From contig JAFGHJ010000030.1 in assembly GCA_016930175.1 (NCBI GenBank), forward strand, positions 43,787-107,786: a stretch of 64,000 nt of DNA, in the 5' to 3' direction. The DNA comes from Caldifarciminota bacterium (GTDB taxonomy: Bacteria; Hydrothermota; UBA3072). Every line of letters starts with the position of its first letter. Within the stretch, counting starts at the first letter, position 1. A model generated the notes under the pieces. It saw nothing but the letters and a program-made list of their open reading frames with translations, was not told where the DNA came from and did not search any database. Made by a program: the position numbers and the translations under genes. Positions 21,898 through 30,798 of this stretch are shown one piece after another.

Positions 21898-24273
21898 CTA
21901 TTTTATGAATAAGACCTTATCTGTACCGGAGAATTCATTACCATTGGCTTCCATTCTGACGAAGTACACGCCTGTCGGTTCACCGCTCATATCTATATTC
22001 CCGGAATAAGAGCCCGGTTTTTCTTCTTTTGAAATCTCTTTTATTATTTTACCCGTTATGTCATACACTCTAAACCTGATAGTAGATTCCTCAGGTACAG
22101 TATAGCTGAGTTCCAGAAGATTGTTTGCCGATATTCTTTTTACACTGATTGAGTAGACATCGGGTAAATCCTCGAGTGGAACGGCTGAAGGAAGCGAAAT
22201 TGTAAATACCGCGTCGCTTACATCAGTTGGGTTTCCATCCGTATCGCTCACCCGCACAAGACAATTTACAGAAGGTGTATTGGGTATCGTCCATGAGTGA
22301 GTACCGTCATCCGTGGTACTTGCGATTACATCCGACCAGGAAGAACCACTGTTTGTCGAATACTCGATGTGAACATTTCCACTTGTGAGATTCGAAGTCC
22401 ATGTAACATCATATATGCTGTCCACCTTCCAGTCCTCTCCGCCGTTAGGGGAGGTTACTGCGATAGAGTCTCGTGAAATGGTGAATACCGCGTCGCTGAC
22501 ATCCGAAGGACTTCCGTCCGTGTCACTCACCCTTATAAGACAACTATCAGAAGGAGTATCCGGTATCACACAAGAATGGATGCCGTCGTCCGTGGTACTG
22601 GCGATCACGTCCGACCAATTGGCACCATTGTTGTCCGAAAATTCGATATGAACGTTTCCGCTTGTTCCATTCGAATTCCAGGTAATGTTCTGATTGCTTC
22701 CCGCCAGGACGATTTCGCCGCCGTTGGGATGGACGACAGTTATATAATCAATCATGTAATTTAAAGAGAATTCAGAAGTATTCATATTAAGGTCACTGGT
22801 TGTGGCGGTCACATAATCGCCCGGATTAAGCCCGGCAACTATGGTACTCCAATTGCCCGCTCCATCCGGAGTTGTTGCCCCAAGAAAAGTTTCTCCTTCT
22901 CCGTAGCCTGTAGGGTCCGGATTCACTTTAAAAATTTCTATTGTCGCAACCGAAGGGTCGGTATCGATATCTAAACTGCCGGAAATTGTTGTGCTGCCGG
23001 CGGAATAAACCGCACTGGCGATAACCGGGAAGTTAACCTCCTCGTTGGGTCCGTTATCGGGGTCTCCTCCGTCGTTAGCTGTTACGCCGTCATTCTGCAG
23101 GTCTATACCGAGTGAGTCGTTGAGAAAAATAGAGTTCTGTGTAATATGATTGCCATCCGCATTGGCGTTGTCTATTCCGTCTTCCCATACAGAAACTCCA
23201 TCCCATCCGTTATAAGCGATTATATTGCCGGGACCAACTATATTGTAAATAGCGCACCCCCATTGACCGGGACCGTATTCTCCTACTGCCACTCCGTGAC
23301 AGGAATTCGGCAGGGGGGTTGTCGCATCTATTGCAAGCCCTATAATATTGTTGGTAACTATATTGTTGTGGGTCAGTATAGGAGGACCATATCCTTCATT
23401 ATTGTAGCCCTGCATACCAACACCGTCATAATCGTTCCCAGATACCAGATTGCTATCCACAACGTTATCATGTGTGCCTTCGCACATGCATACTCCTTCG
23501 TGAGTATTGCCGAGGTCGGCTGTGCCTGTAATATCCGTACCAATATAATTTCGTAGAACAAAGTTTCCAAATATATCGCCTGGGACCTGTGCGCCCATAA
23601 TTTGAACGCCGTCTCCAAAAGGAGAATTTCCCGAAATTAAATTCTCTACGACGTGGTTATTGGTTGCTATAGCAGGGCCTACTTCACCCGGCGCATTGTA
23701 AATACGTACGCCAGCCCAAAGACCTGTGGGGTCATAAGAATTACCCTGCGAAACGGTGCCGTTTGGGTCCAGACCTATAATGTTCCAGTAAATCTCATTA
23801 TTGCAGGTAGGTACAATAGGGCCGGCCTCTATGGAAATTCCATCATAAGCAAAGTCATTGATTATTAAACCCTGAATTCTGTTATTATCGCAATCGATAA
23901 AGATTCCCGAAGCTGACCCGGCACTGCCTCCGGAGATTTCTATCATTAGATTGAGTGTAGCCGGAGGGTTGGCTCCGATTGACGCACCGCCTTGAGTTAG
24001 TCCGTCTATAAGAACACCGGCACCATCTGTAAGTTTTGGAAGTTGAGAGAGAGGAGAAATGGTCTGTACTCCGCTTCCGGAAATGTTAAAATCAATTGTA
24101 TCATGTATACCGTTAGCATTTGCTGCAGTAATAGCGGCGCGCAGGCTGCCGGCACCAGCATCGTTTGTGTTTATAACAGTAAAGGTAGCCCCTATCGAAT
24201 GGATGGGTAACAAAACAATAGAAAAGCAAAAGGTGAAGAACATAACATAACTTAAGGCTTTATTCTTTTTCAA
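21898..24273 (-). CDS. secreted beta-helix protein with duplicated Ig-like domains and sorting domain
   Basis: A 791-residue exported protein starting at TTG 24273, with AGGAGGTG 6 nt before it. After the signal peptide comes the block TNDAGAGSLRAAITAAN, typical of CSLREA-type secreted helices, then a parallel beta-helix (about 60-420) rich in NRIQGLIIND-like rungs. Two near-identical Ig-like modules of about 92 residues follow, each with VHPNGGE or TSPNGGE, WSDVIASTTDDG and VSDAVFTI. The protein ends with a sorting domain (GVYFVRMEANG, final DKVLFIK). Probable surface adhesin or glycan-binding protein. It is monocistronic. Confidence 0.85.
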   Translation of the reverse strand: MKKNKALSYVMFFTFCFSIVLLPIHSIGATFTVINTNDAGAGSLRAAITAANANGIHDTIDFNISGSGVQTISPLSQLPKLTDGAGVLIDGLTQGGASIGANPPATLNLMIEISGGSAGSASGIFIDCDNNRIQGLIINDFAYDGISIEAGPIVPTCNNEIYWNIIGLDPNGTVSQGNSYDPTGLWAGVRIYNAPGEVGPAIATNNHVVENLISGNSPFGDGVQIMGAQVPGDIFGNFVLRNYIGTDITGTADLGNTHEGVCMCEGTHDNVVDSNLVSGNDYDGVGMQGYNNEGYGPPILTHNNIVTNNIIGLAIDATTPLPNSCHGVAVGEYGPGQWGCAIYNIVGPGNIIAYNGWDGVSVWEDGIDNANADGNHITQNSIFLNDSLGIDLQNDGVTANDGGDPDNGPNEEVNFPVIASAVYSAGSTTISGSLDIDTDPSVATIEIFKVNPDPTGYGEGETFLGATTPDGAGNWSTIVAGLNPGDYVTATTSDLNMNTSEFSLNYMIDYITVVHPNGGEIVLAGSNQNITWNSNGTSGNVHIEFSDNNGANWSDVIASTTDDGIHSCVIPDTPSDSCLIRVSDTDGSPSDVSDAVFTISRDSIAVTSPNGGEDWKVDSIYDVTWTSNLTSGNVHIEYSTNSGSSWSDVIASTTDDGTHSWTIPNTPSVNCLVRVSDTDGNPTDVSDAVFTISLPSAVPLEDLPDVYSISVKRISANNLLELSYTVPEESTIRFRVYDITGKIIKEISKEEKPGSYSGNIDMSGEPTGVYFVRMEANGNEFSGTDKVLFIK

Positions 24274-24297
24274 AAGACACCTCCTTTTATTATTAGT

Positions 24298-24326
24298 AGT
24301 ATAAGAAAAACGAAGCGAAAAGTCAA
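24298..24326 (-). promoter_or_regulatory. promoter of the 791-residue beta-helix gene
   Basis: On the minus strand TTGACT (24326-24321), 17-bp spacer, TATACT (24303-24298). The leader is about 20 nt and includes AGGAGGTG. Confidence 0.65.
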
Positions 24327-24396
24327 GAATTTAAAAATTTGTTTTATTTAGCTGATAGCAGCCAGCCGTTAGCGGTATACCTCTATATTAAGGCAA

Positions 24397-25665
24397 TTAA
24401 AAATTATAGGAAAACGTTATAAAAGGCATATTTTCAAAAGTTTTATTCTTGTCTTTTAGTACAAAACACATAGGGTTAACTGACATGTTGAAATTAGGAA
24501 TGTCCGCTTTTCCTATATCGAGTGATTTTTTGGCAAAAGCCTTGTAGCATATAGAGGTCAACAAAACATCCATGGTCAGGAATATTGTTGGATATGTGTC
24601 AAGAAATCCTTCTTTGTCGACGAGGACCGCAATTCCTCCCGTTGCGGCGTGAGCAAGATACGGAAGAAGCCAGGTCATCACACCGGCAGCACCTGGAAGG
24701 TCGTTATCTCTGCTGAGTTTATGTCCCCAGAGATATCCCGCACCATGACCAACCAGCGTGAGTGCTGCGTATACACGTTCGTCTGAATTTTCATTGCGGT
24801 GCAAATCAATTGTCCAGAGAATAAGCGGTAAAGCTTCAGCACCTATCGTACTGGTCCGAAGTTCAAAAAGAGCATCCCCGAAGGTCAAATTTTCTGCATC
24901 TTTTGACATAAAAAGCGAGGTATATCCTTCCGCAAGAGAAAGGATTGTTCCGAGCTGTATCAAATCGTAGGGGTCTCCCCAGAGGTTTCGACCGCCAAAC
25001 AATGTTCTTGTACTATAATAATGGTAATAACCATATAAACAATGATTAAATTTTCTTTGATACATTGCCGGAGTGAAGTTCATATTTTGTCCTAGCGTAA
25101 AATCAAGTATATTCTCGGCTAAACTACCAGGAAATATACCTTTTTCAGATTTTAAAATATAGCCGCCGTGAAATGCACCTTCTATACCGCCCAAAAATGA
25201 ACCGTATGCAGCGCCGCTCGAGATGCGGCGGTCTTTAGTTAATAAAAAGCAGGTCGAAGTATAAATTAATGGTGTTAAAAGAGCTATTGCTGCCTGACCT
25301 TCACTCCAATCACCCTCACTAAACATCACGGGCAAGCTCCAGGAATAAATGCTTAAGCCATGAAATGTCTGTCCTACCAGAAAAGATATCTTTGCATCTT
25401 CGAGGGTTACCATCTTTGATGGGGTTTCTAAAGTTAAACTATGATACTCGGCAGATGCCATTTTTTTAACTAATTTTTTGTTACGATAAATCGCTTCGAT
25501 AATATATGTGCTGTCAGAAGTCATAAATACATCGATACGTTCGGGGAGTGAGTCGAAATGTTTGACAAGGTTACTTTCTATTTTACGGTCAGCCTTGACT
25601 TGTATATATGTTTCCTGCGCAAAAACCATTATTGCCGGCATCATTAAAAGAAGAAATCGTTTCAT
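24397..25665 (-). CDS. exported protein of unknown function
   Basis: A 422-residue protein with a signal peptide (FLLLMMPAIMVFAQ) and an N-terminal domain of about 75 residues (polar, beta-rich). The long remainder has Gly/Ala-rich semi-hydrophobic segments such as AAYGSFLGGIEGAFHGGYIL, and HGAGYLWGHKLSRD. The C-terminus FENMPFITFSYNF ends in Phe, as outer-membrane proteins often do, but the middle segments also resemble membrane helices, so the topology is unclear. No family is recognised. It has RBS GGAGG and appears monocistronic. Confidence 0.65.
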   Translation of the reverse strand: MKRFLLLMMPAIMVFAQETYIQVKADRKIESNLVKHFDSLPERIDVFMTSDSTYIIEAIYRNKKLVKKMASAEYHSLTLETPSKMVTLEDAKISFLVGQTFHGLSIYSWSLPVMFSEGDWSEGQAAIALLTPLIYTSTCFLLTKDRRISSGAAYGSFLGGIEGAFHGGYILKSEKGIFPGSLAENILDFTLGQNMNFTPAMYQRKFNHCLYGYYHYYSTRTLFGGRNLWGDPYDLIQLGTILSLAEGYTSLFMSKDAENLTFGDALFELRTSTIGAEALPLILWTIDLHRNENSDERVYAALTLVGHGAGYLWGHKLSRDNDLPGAAGVMTWLLPYLAHAATGGIAVLVDKEGFLDTYPTIFLTMDVLLTSICYKAFAKKSLDIGKADIPNFNMSVNPMCFVLKDKNKTFENMPFITFSYNF

Positions 25666-25804
25666 TTGTACCTCCGTTTTTTAAATTAATATTTTATTAA
25701 AATTTGTTATCCCCATGCTTTAAATTCTCTATTATTATTACTATTGTTATTATTAATGACCTAATAAAATCCTAAAAAGTTCCAATTATAGACTCTTCGC
25801 AACA

Positions 25805-25954
25805 ATTAAATAGAAAAATGGTCAAACAGTAAAAAAATTATTGTTTATATGTGTCAATCCGTGGTAATTTTCATTACAGTTAGTTTGTTGGTGCGTGAGT
25901 GTGTTGGTTTGTTTTTGTAACTGACCAACGGACTAACAGACCAACAGGCCAACA
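25805..25954. repeat. 8-mer words and facing 4 x 8-bp arrays
   Basis: The 345-bp gap 25666-26010 holds no gene. It has an AT-only stretch near 25730-25760, 8-mers AAATAGAA/AAATGGTC (25808-25831) and a 10-mer word near 25850 (AATCCGTGGT type). Next are a left array of four 8-mers at 25879-25910 (GTTGGTGC type) and a right array of four 8-mers at 25923-25954 (GACCAACA type) in inverted orientation, then the promoter of the next operon. Confidence 0.7.
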
Positions 25955-25973
25955 GTTTAAATTAGGGTGCCCC

Positions 25974-26000
25974 TTGACTTTTAGGCTTAAAAACTATAAT
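25974..26000 (+). promoter_or_regulatory. promoter giving a leaderless start for lpd
   Basis: TTGACT (25974-25979), 15-bp spacer, TATAAT (25995-26000). The ATG at 26011 lies only 10 nt after the -10 box and no Shine-Dalgarno sequence precedes it, so the transcript should start at or within a few bases of the initiation codon. Confidence 0.6.
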
Positions 26001-26010
26001 TTCCTGAATA

Positions 26011-27327
26011 ATGCGAATAGGAATCATTGGCGGAGGCCCTGCTGGATATAGCGCAGCTATCAGGGTGTCTAACGAAAATAATAAAGTCCAGTTATTTGAA
26101 AAAGGGGAGATCGGTGGGGTATGTCTAAATACCGGATGTATTCCGACAAAAGCTCTTATATATTCAGCAAACCTTTATGATAATGTTAAATCAAAAAAGC
26201 AAAAACCGAATTGGGTGGAAATTCAAGAGGGGAAGGCTCTTGCCGTCAAGAGAGTTCTTTTGGGATTAAAAGGCCTCTTAAAGGAAAAGAAGATAGAAAT
26301 AATAAAAGAAGAAGCAATACTAAAGGGAGACGGTTCTGTAAAATCGAAGGATAAGGAATATAAATTCGATAAAGTTATTATTGCTACGGGTTCTAAAGCC
26401 ATGGCTACGCCATTTACTACACCGAAAGACACTTGGAGTAGTACAGACGCACTTGAGGCTTCAAATTTGCCCGAGTCGCTTGTAATAATAGGGGCGGGTT
26501 ATATCGGGCTTGAGTTTGGTTATATTTTTTCCTGTTTGGGCAGCAAGGTCTCAATAGTAGAAAAAGAAAATGAAGTGCTCCCCGGTGAAGATACGGAATC
26601 TGCTGCTATTTTACGAAAAAGCTTGATGAGAAAGGGAATAAAGTTTTATTTGACCTCGGAAGTTATTGAAGTCAAAAAGAATAATGAAAAGTTCGAAGTA
26701 TTTTTTAAAAACAGTGGTAAAGAAGAAAAAATTCAATCGGATCAAGTTCTCATTGCAATTGGGAGAACACCAAATGTCGACGATCTTCCCGGACAAATTT
26801 TGGAAGGAAACAAAGCGGTAAAAGTTAACGATTTTTCGGAAACAAAGATAAAAGGCGTATATGCTATTGGTGATTGCATTGGGAATTGTCTTCTTGCGCA
26901 TGCAGCTTTCAAAGATGCGGAAATCGCCGCGAGGAACATATTAGGAGAAAAGATTAAAAAGGATAAGTTTGCAATTCCAAGAGTTGCGTACACTCATCCT
27001 GAACTTGCTTCCGTTGGTTATTCAGAGGAAGAAGCCAGGTCGCAAAACATAGATTATTTAGTTTCAAGAGTTCCCTTTGCTTCTAACGGGAGAGCCATAG
27101 CAAGCGGAAAAACCGCAGGTCAAATCAAGATAATTCATACAAAAGAGGGAGAAATAATAGGAAGTATAATATTGGGTGAAAATGCTTCGGAGCTCATATC
27201 TATTTTTAGCTTAGCCCTTGATAACGGATTAAGCTTAAAAAAACTTTCGGAAACGGTCTATCCTCATCCTACATTCTCAGAGGTCATAGGAGAGGTTTCC
27301 AAAATTGCCGAAGTCCAATCTATTTAG
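26011..27327 (+). CDS. lpd: dihydrolipoyl dehydrogenase
   Basis: A 438-residue FAD disulfide oxidoreductase. The FAD motif GIIGGGPAGYSAA is at residues 4-16, the redox-active pair is Cys38/Cys43 in GGVCLNTGCIPTK, the NAD motif is IIGAGYIGLEFG, and the C-terminal catalytic base lies in YPHPTFSE. It reoxidises lipoamide in 2-oxoacid dehydrogenase or glycine cleavage complexes, none of which is encoded here. It is slightly short for the family. It heads a long plus-strand operon and its stop codon touches the next start. Confidence 0.9.
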   Translation: MRIGIIGGGPAGYSAAIRVSNENNKVQLFEKGEIGGVCLNTGCIPTKALIYSANLYDNVKSKKQKPNWVEIQEGKALAVKRVLLGLKGLLKEKKIEIIKEEAILKGDGSVKSKDKEYKFDKVIIATGSKAMATPFTTPKDTWSSTDALEASNLPESLVIIGAGYIGLEFGYIFSCLGSKVSIVEKENEVLPGEDTESAAILRKSLMRKGIKFYLTSEVIEVKKNNEKFEVFFKNSGKEEKIQSDQVLIAIGRTPNVDDLPGQILEGNKAVKVNDFSETKIKGVYAIGDCIGNCLLAHAAFKDAEIAARNILGEKIKKDKFAIPRVAYTHPELASVGYSEEEARSQNIDYLVSRVPFASNGRAIASGKTAGQIKIIHTKEGEIIGSIILGENASELISIFSLALDNGLSLKKLSETVYPHPTFSEVIGEVSKIAEVQSI

Positions 27328-28794
27328 ATGAGAGAAAAAAAACAGATATTTCTTAATATAAGAAGAGATGATGTAAGGGTCGCGGTTCGGGAAAACGGCG
27401 AATTGGTTGAATTTTATATAGAAAGAGGCGATACTTCTTTTTCTCCCGGTACGATCATCAAAGGTAAGTTAATTGCAATCCGAAAGGAATTAAATGCGGT
27501 TTTTGTCGATATTGGGGCTCAGTCAGCAGGATTTTTACCGCTAAATGATTTTTACCTTTCTTTGCCGCATAGAAAAAGCGACGAAGAGGGGTTAGAGTTC
27601 TTGGTCCAGGTTAAGAAAGAACCTTACGGCACAAAAGGCGCACGACTCACAACATTCATAGCAATTCCGGGTAGATATCTTGTCCTTATGCCTTACAAAG
27701 AAGCTTTTGGTGTATCAAGAAAAATAAGGAAGGAAAAGGATAGACAAAAATTAAAAAAGATAGCGAAAGAGCTATATACAGATGGTATGGGTATTATCGT
27801 GAGAACTGCTTCTTCCGGAGAAGATATCCGGGTTATGAGAGCGGACCTTTTGGAAATAAAAAAGACCTGGGAAAGAATCGAAAATAAAAGTAAAATAGTA
27901 GAAGCACCCTATGTTCTCTGGACAGACGAAGACTTACCTATAAGAATAACAAGGGATTTGCTTGATGATTCTGTTCATGAGTTTATTGTAGATTCAGAAG
28001 AAGCGTTCAAGAAGATAAAGGAGTATTTGAGCAGAAAAAAATCCTCTCTTATAAAAAAGGTAAAGTTATATAAAAATCATACGCCCATGTTCAACCACTA
28101 TTGGATTGAACAGGAATTACGCTCAATATTTAGAAGAAAAATTTATCTTAAAAGTGGTGGGCACATTGTAATAGACGAGACGGAAGCCCTCACCGTATTT
28201 GACGTAAATACCGGTTCTTATAAAGGCAAAGAAACAACTGAAGAAATGATATTCAAAACGAATTGTGAAAGCGCTGTTGAGATAGCAAGACAGTTAAACT
28301 TAAGAGATATAGGTGGTATAATTATAATTGACTTCATAGATATGCGAAAAAAAGAAAATCAAGAAGAGCTTTTGAGATTATTTAAAAAACAATTGAAAAG
28401 AGGCAAAGCAAGATACAAAATCGTACCTAGACTTTCTCCTAACGGTCTTCTCGAAATGACTAGGGAAAGGGCTCGTAAGAATATTGCGAAGAGATTCGTT
28501 GAATCATGTCCTTATTGCAGGGGGAAAGGTTATGCTCTTAGCGCTCCCTACTTGTTGTCAAGATTTACGACCTGGCTTGAAAAGAAAGGTAGGTCGTTAT
28601 TAAACTCAAAAGTACGTATCATCGCTAATCCTCGTGTTGCAATATATTTCGAGACGGAGGGGAAAAACACACTTGAGTATTCATGTGTAAAGAATAAGAT
28701 GCATATAGAAATTATTCATAAAGAAAGCAACCCTATCGAATTGGTAGAGGTTATTACTTATAATAATGATGAAGTTATAAAAGAAGAAATATGA
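27328..28794 (+). CDS. rng: ribonuclease G/E family endoribonuclease
   Basis: A 488-residue enzyme of RNase G length. The S1 domain occupies about 40-110 with the RNase H-like insert behind it. The catalytic metal ligands are Asp292 (VFDVNTGS) and Asp335 (IIIDFIDM), and the zinc-link motif is CPYC (Cys394, Cys397) followed by RGKG. It lacks the long scaffold tail of RNase E. It processes rRNA and initiates mRNA decay in the cytoplasm. Its ATG directly follows the lpd stop and no good RBS is visible, so translation probably depends on coupling. Confidence 0.93.
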   Translation: MREKKQIFLNIRRDDVRVAVRENGELVEFYIERGDTSFSPGTIIKGKLIAIRKELNAVFVDIGAQSAGFLPLNDFYLSLPHRKSDEEGLEFLVQVKKEPYGTKGARLTTFIAIPGRYLVLMPYKEAFGVSRKIRKEKDRQKLKKIAKELYTDGMGIIVRTASSGEDIRVMRADLLEIKKTWERIENKSKIVEAPYVLWTDEDLPIRITRDLLDDSVHEFIVDSEEAFKKIKEYLSRKKSSLIKKVKLYKNHTPMFNHYWIEQELRSIFRRKIYLKSGGHIVIDETEALTVFDVNTGSYKGKETTEEMIFKTNCESAVEIARQLNLRDIGGIIIIDFIDMRKKENQEELLRLFKKQLKRGKARYKIVPRLSPNGLLEMTRERARKNIAKRFVESCPYCRGKGYALSAPYLLSRFTTWLEKKGRSLLNSKVRIIANPRVAIYFETEGKNTLEYSCVKNKMHIEIIHKESNPIELVEVITYNNDEVIKEEI

Positions 28795-30101
28795 AAAAAT
28801 TCCCTTTGATTCTTTTATTCCTTACAGGTTGTATTTATTATAACACATATTACAATGCAGAAAAATACTATAACGAAGAAAATTATACTAAAAGTATAGA
28901 AAAATGCAAAAAAATACTTGAGAGACATCCGAGGTCAGATTACACTGATGATGCAATATTTCTCATGGGTAAAAGTTATTATTATTCAAAGAAACCCGAT
29001 GAAGCAAAAAAGAATTTCAGAAGAATTGTTGACTTTTTCCCTAAATCTCCCTTTAGAGAGGAAAGTTATCTTTTTCTCGGTAAAATAGCAATCGAAAAGA
29101 AAAATCTGGACGAAGCTATTATGCTTCTTAATCGAGTTGCCGATTCGGATGATCCTTACGTAAGGATGGAAACATTTAAGACAAAGTTAGAATTGTACCT
29201 CTTAGCGGACAATCCTCAAAAAACAATAGATGAAGGAGAAAAATTCATCGAAAAATACAGAGGTAATTCGGCAGAAGCTTATTATATAATAGGTAACGCG
29301 AACAGATTAATTGGCAACAGAGAAAAGGCATTAGAGATGTACAAGAATGCGTTGGAGGAAAACAAGGAAGAACCCTCAGGAAGACTCATATATAATCTTA
29401 CAGCATTATACTTTGAAATGGATAGTCTCACGGAGGCGCTATCTATAATTGAAAAAGGGAAAAATAACGATTCGCTTTCTTTATTTAAAGGAGAGATTTT
29501 GATGAAACTAAAGGATTTTGATGAGGCAACGAAATCTTTCGAATCTGTCGGGAAAAGGAGAGATAGTCTTGGGACTGTCGCAAAATATCGTATGGGAGAA
29601 ATAAAAGAATTCCAGAGAGATACTTCTGATGCTATTAAATTATATAAGGAAGCAGAAGATAAAGGCGATTTTGGGGAAATAAGCGAAATGGCAAGAGCCA
29701 AGGAAGAAATATTCGAAAATATTTCACTGCTTAGAAACCTCTCCGAGAAAACAAAGAATGAGGAAGAAGCCGAAGCGGAAGCAGAACAAAATTATGAGAA
29801 AAAAGATTCTTCTTATATCTTTTTCAGAATAGGAGAGATTTATTATTGGAGTCTAAAAGAAAAAGAGGAAGGTGTTGTATGGTACAGAAAAGTACACAAG
29901 GATTTTCCTGAGAGCTCATATGCACCCAAGGCAATCTTTACTCTAATAAATATAGAATTAAGCGAAGACTCTACTTTTTCTCCCCAGGCGCGTGAACTTT
30001 TATCGGTTTTAACGGAAAAATACCCAAATACAAAGTACAGTGAGAAAGCAAAGGAACTTTATGGAACCTACTTTCAGGATACTACCAGTTCTAGAGAATA
30101 A
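28791..30101 (+). CDS. TPR-repeat lipoprotein
   Basis: A 436-residue protein with a very short lipoprotein signal (FLTGC, lipidated Cys14), then tandem tetratricopeptide repeats from about residue 20 to 430 with the pattern Y..ENYTKSIE.CKKILERHP. The first repeats resemble BamD and similar outer-membrane assembly lipoproteins, but it is longer and lacks other Bam context. It overlaps rng by 4 bp and the downstream pyrK by 41 bp in another frame. Role inferred: an envelope scaffold or assembly factor. Confidence 0.8.
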   Translation: MKKFPLILLFLTGCIYYNTYYNAEKYYNEENYTKSIEKCKKILERHPRSDYTDDAIFLMGKSYYYSKKPDEAKKNFRRIVDFFPKSPFREESYLFLGKIAIEKKNLDEAIMLLNRVADSDDPYVRMETFKTKLELYLLADNPQKTIDEGEKFIEKYRGNSAEAYYIIGNANRLIGNREKALEMYKNALEENKEEPSGRLIYNLTALYFEMDSLTEALSIIEKGKNNDSLSLFKGEILMKLKDFDEATKSFESVGKRRDSLGTVAKYRMGEIKEFQRDTSDAIKLYKEAEDKGDFGEISEMARAKEEIFENISLLRNLSEKTKNEEEAEAEAEQNYEKKDSSYIFFRIGEIYYWSLKEKEEGVVWYRKVHKDFPESSYAPKAIFTLINIELSEDSTFSPQARELLSVLTEKYPNTKYSEKAKELYGTYFQDTTSSRE

Positions 30102-30798
30102 AAAACTCGGACCTTATAACAAGATTACAATGAAAGATGTGCAAATCTATGCCCATGCAGAGTGTGGAAATTTTGTGATGATAGGACTGCAAGGTTTTGA
30201 CCCATATCTCTCTCGACCTTTTTCTTTCCTGGAGGGGAACAGAACAAGTTTCTCTATACTTCTGAAAGTAAAGGGAAGAGGAACGGAACTTTTATCAAAA
30301 GTTAAAAAAGGTGATAAGCTTAAAGTTCTTGGTCCCCTGGGTAAAATTTTTTGTCCGCCAAAGGAGGGAATCCTTATAGCAGGTGGAATCGGTATAGCTC
30401 CGGTGTATTATCAATCGAGATGGATGAAGGGAGGTGTATTGTTTTACGGCGCCAAAAGAAAAAAAGATCTGATTCTTACCCGGGAGTTTAAGGATAAAGG
30501 ATTTACAGTACGAACCATTACGGAAGAAGATGGAGGTCTTGTAACTGATCTTTTAAAAGAATATACCGATGAACTCGATGGTAAGCAAATATTTGTTTGC
30601 GGCACAAAGGGAATGATTAAGAGCATTAAGGGTATTTTAAACAAAGAGCAAATTGAAAAAGCCTATGTATATGTGGAGGAAAGAATGGGATGCGGCCTGG
30701 GTGGGTGTAAATCCTGCGCGGTAAAAACATTCGAGGGATATAAGCTTGTCTGTACCGAGGGGCCCATTTTCCCCTTGAAAGAGGTAAAATTTGATTGA
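30061..30798 (+). CDS. pyrK: dihydroorotate dehydrogenase B electron-transfer subunit
   Basis: From ATG 30061 (AAGGAA upstream) the protein has 245 residues. It has the ferredoxin-reductase fold: FAD-binding RPFSF, NAD-binding GGIGIAPVY, and a C-terminal [2Fe-2S] cluster with Cys211, Cys216, Cys219 and Cys231 (CX4CX2CX11C). PyrK passes electrons from the PyrD flavin to NAD+. The start lies inside the 3' end of the TPR gene. Overlap with pyrD (8 bp) fits the obligate heterotetramer of class 1B enzymes. Confidence 0.93.
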   Translation: MEPTFRILPVLENKKLGPYNKITMKDVQIYAHAECGNFVMIGLQGFDPYLSRPFSFLEGNRTSFSILLKVKGRGTELLSKVKKGDKLKVLGPLGKIFCPPKEGILIAGGIGIAPVYYQSRWMKGGVLFYGAKRKKDLILTREFKDKGFTVRTITEEDGGLVTDLLKEYTDELDGKQIFVCGTKGMIKSIKGILNKEQIEKAYVYVEERMGCGLGGCKSCAVKTFEGYKLVCTEGPIFPLKEVKFD

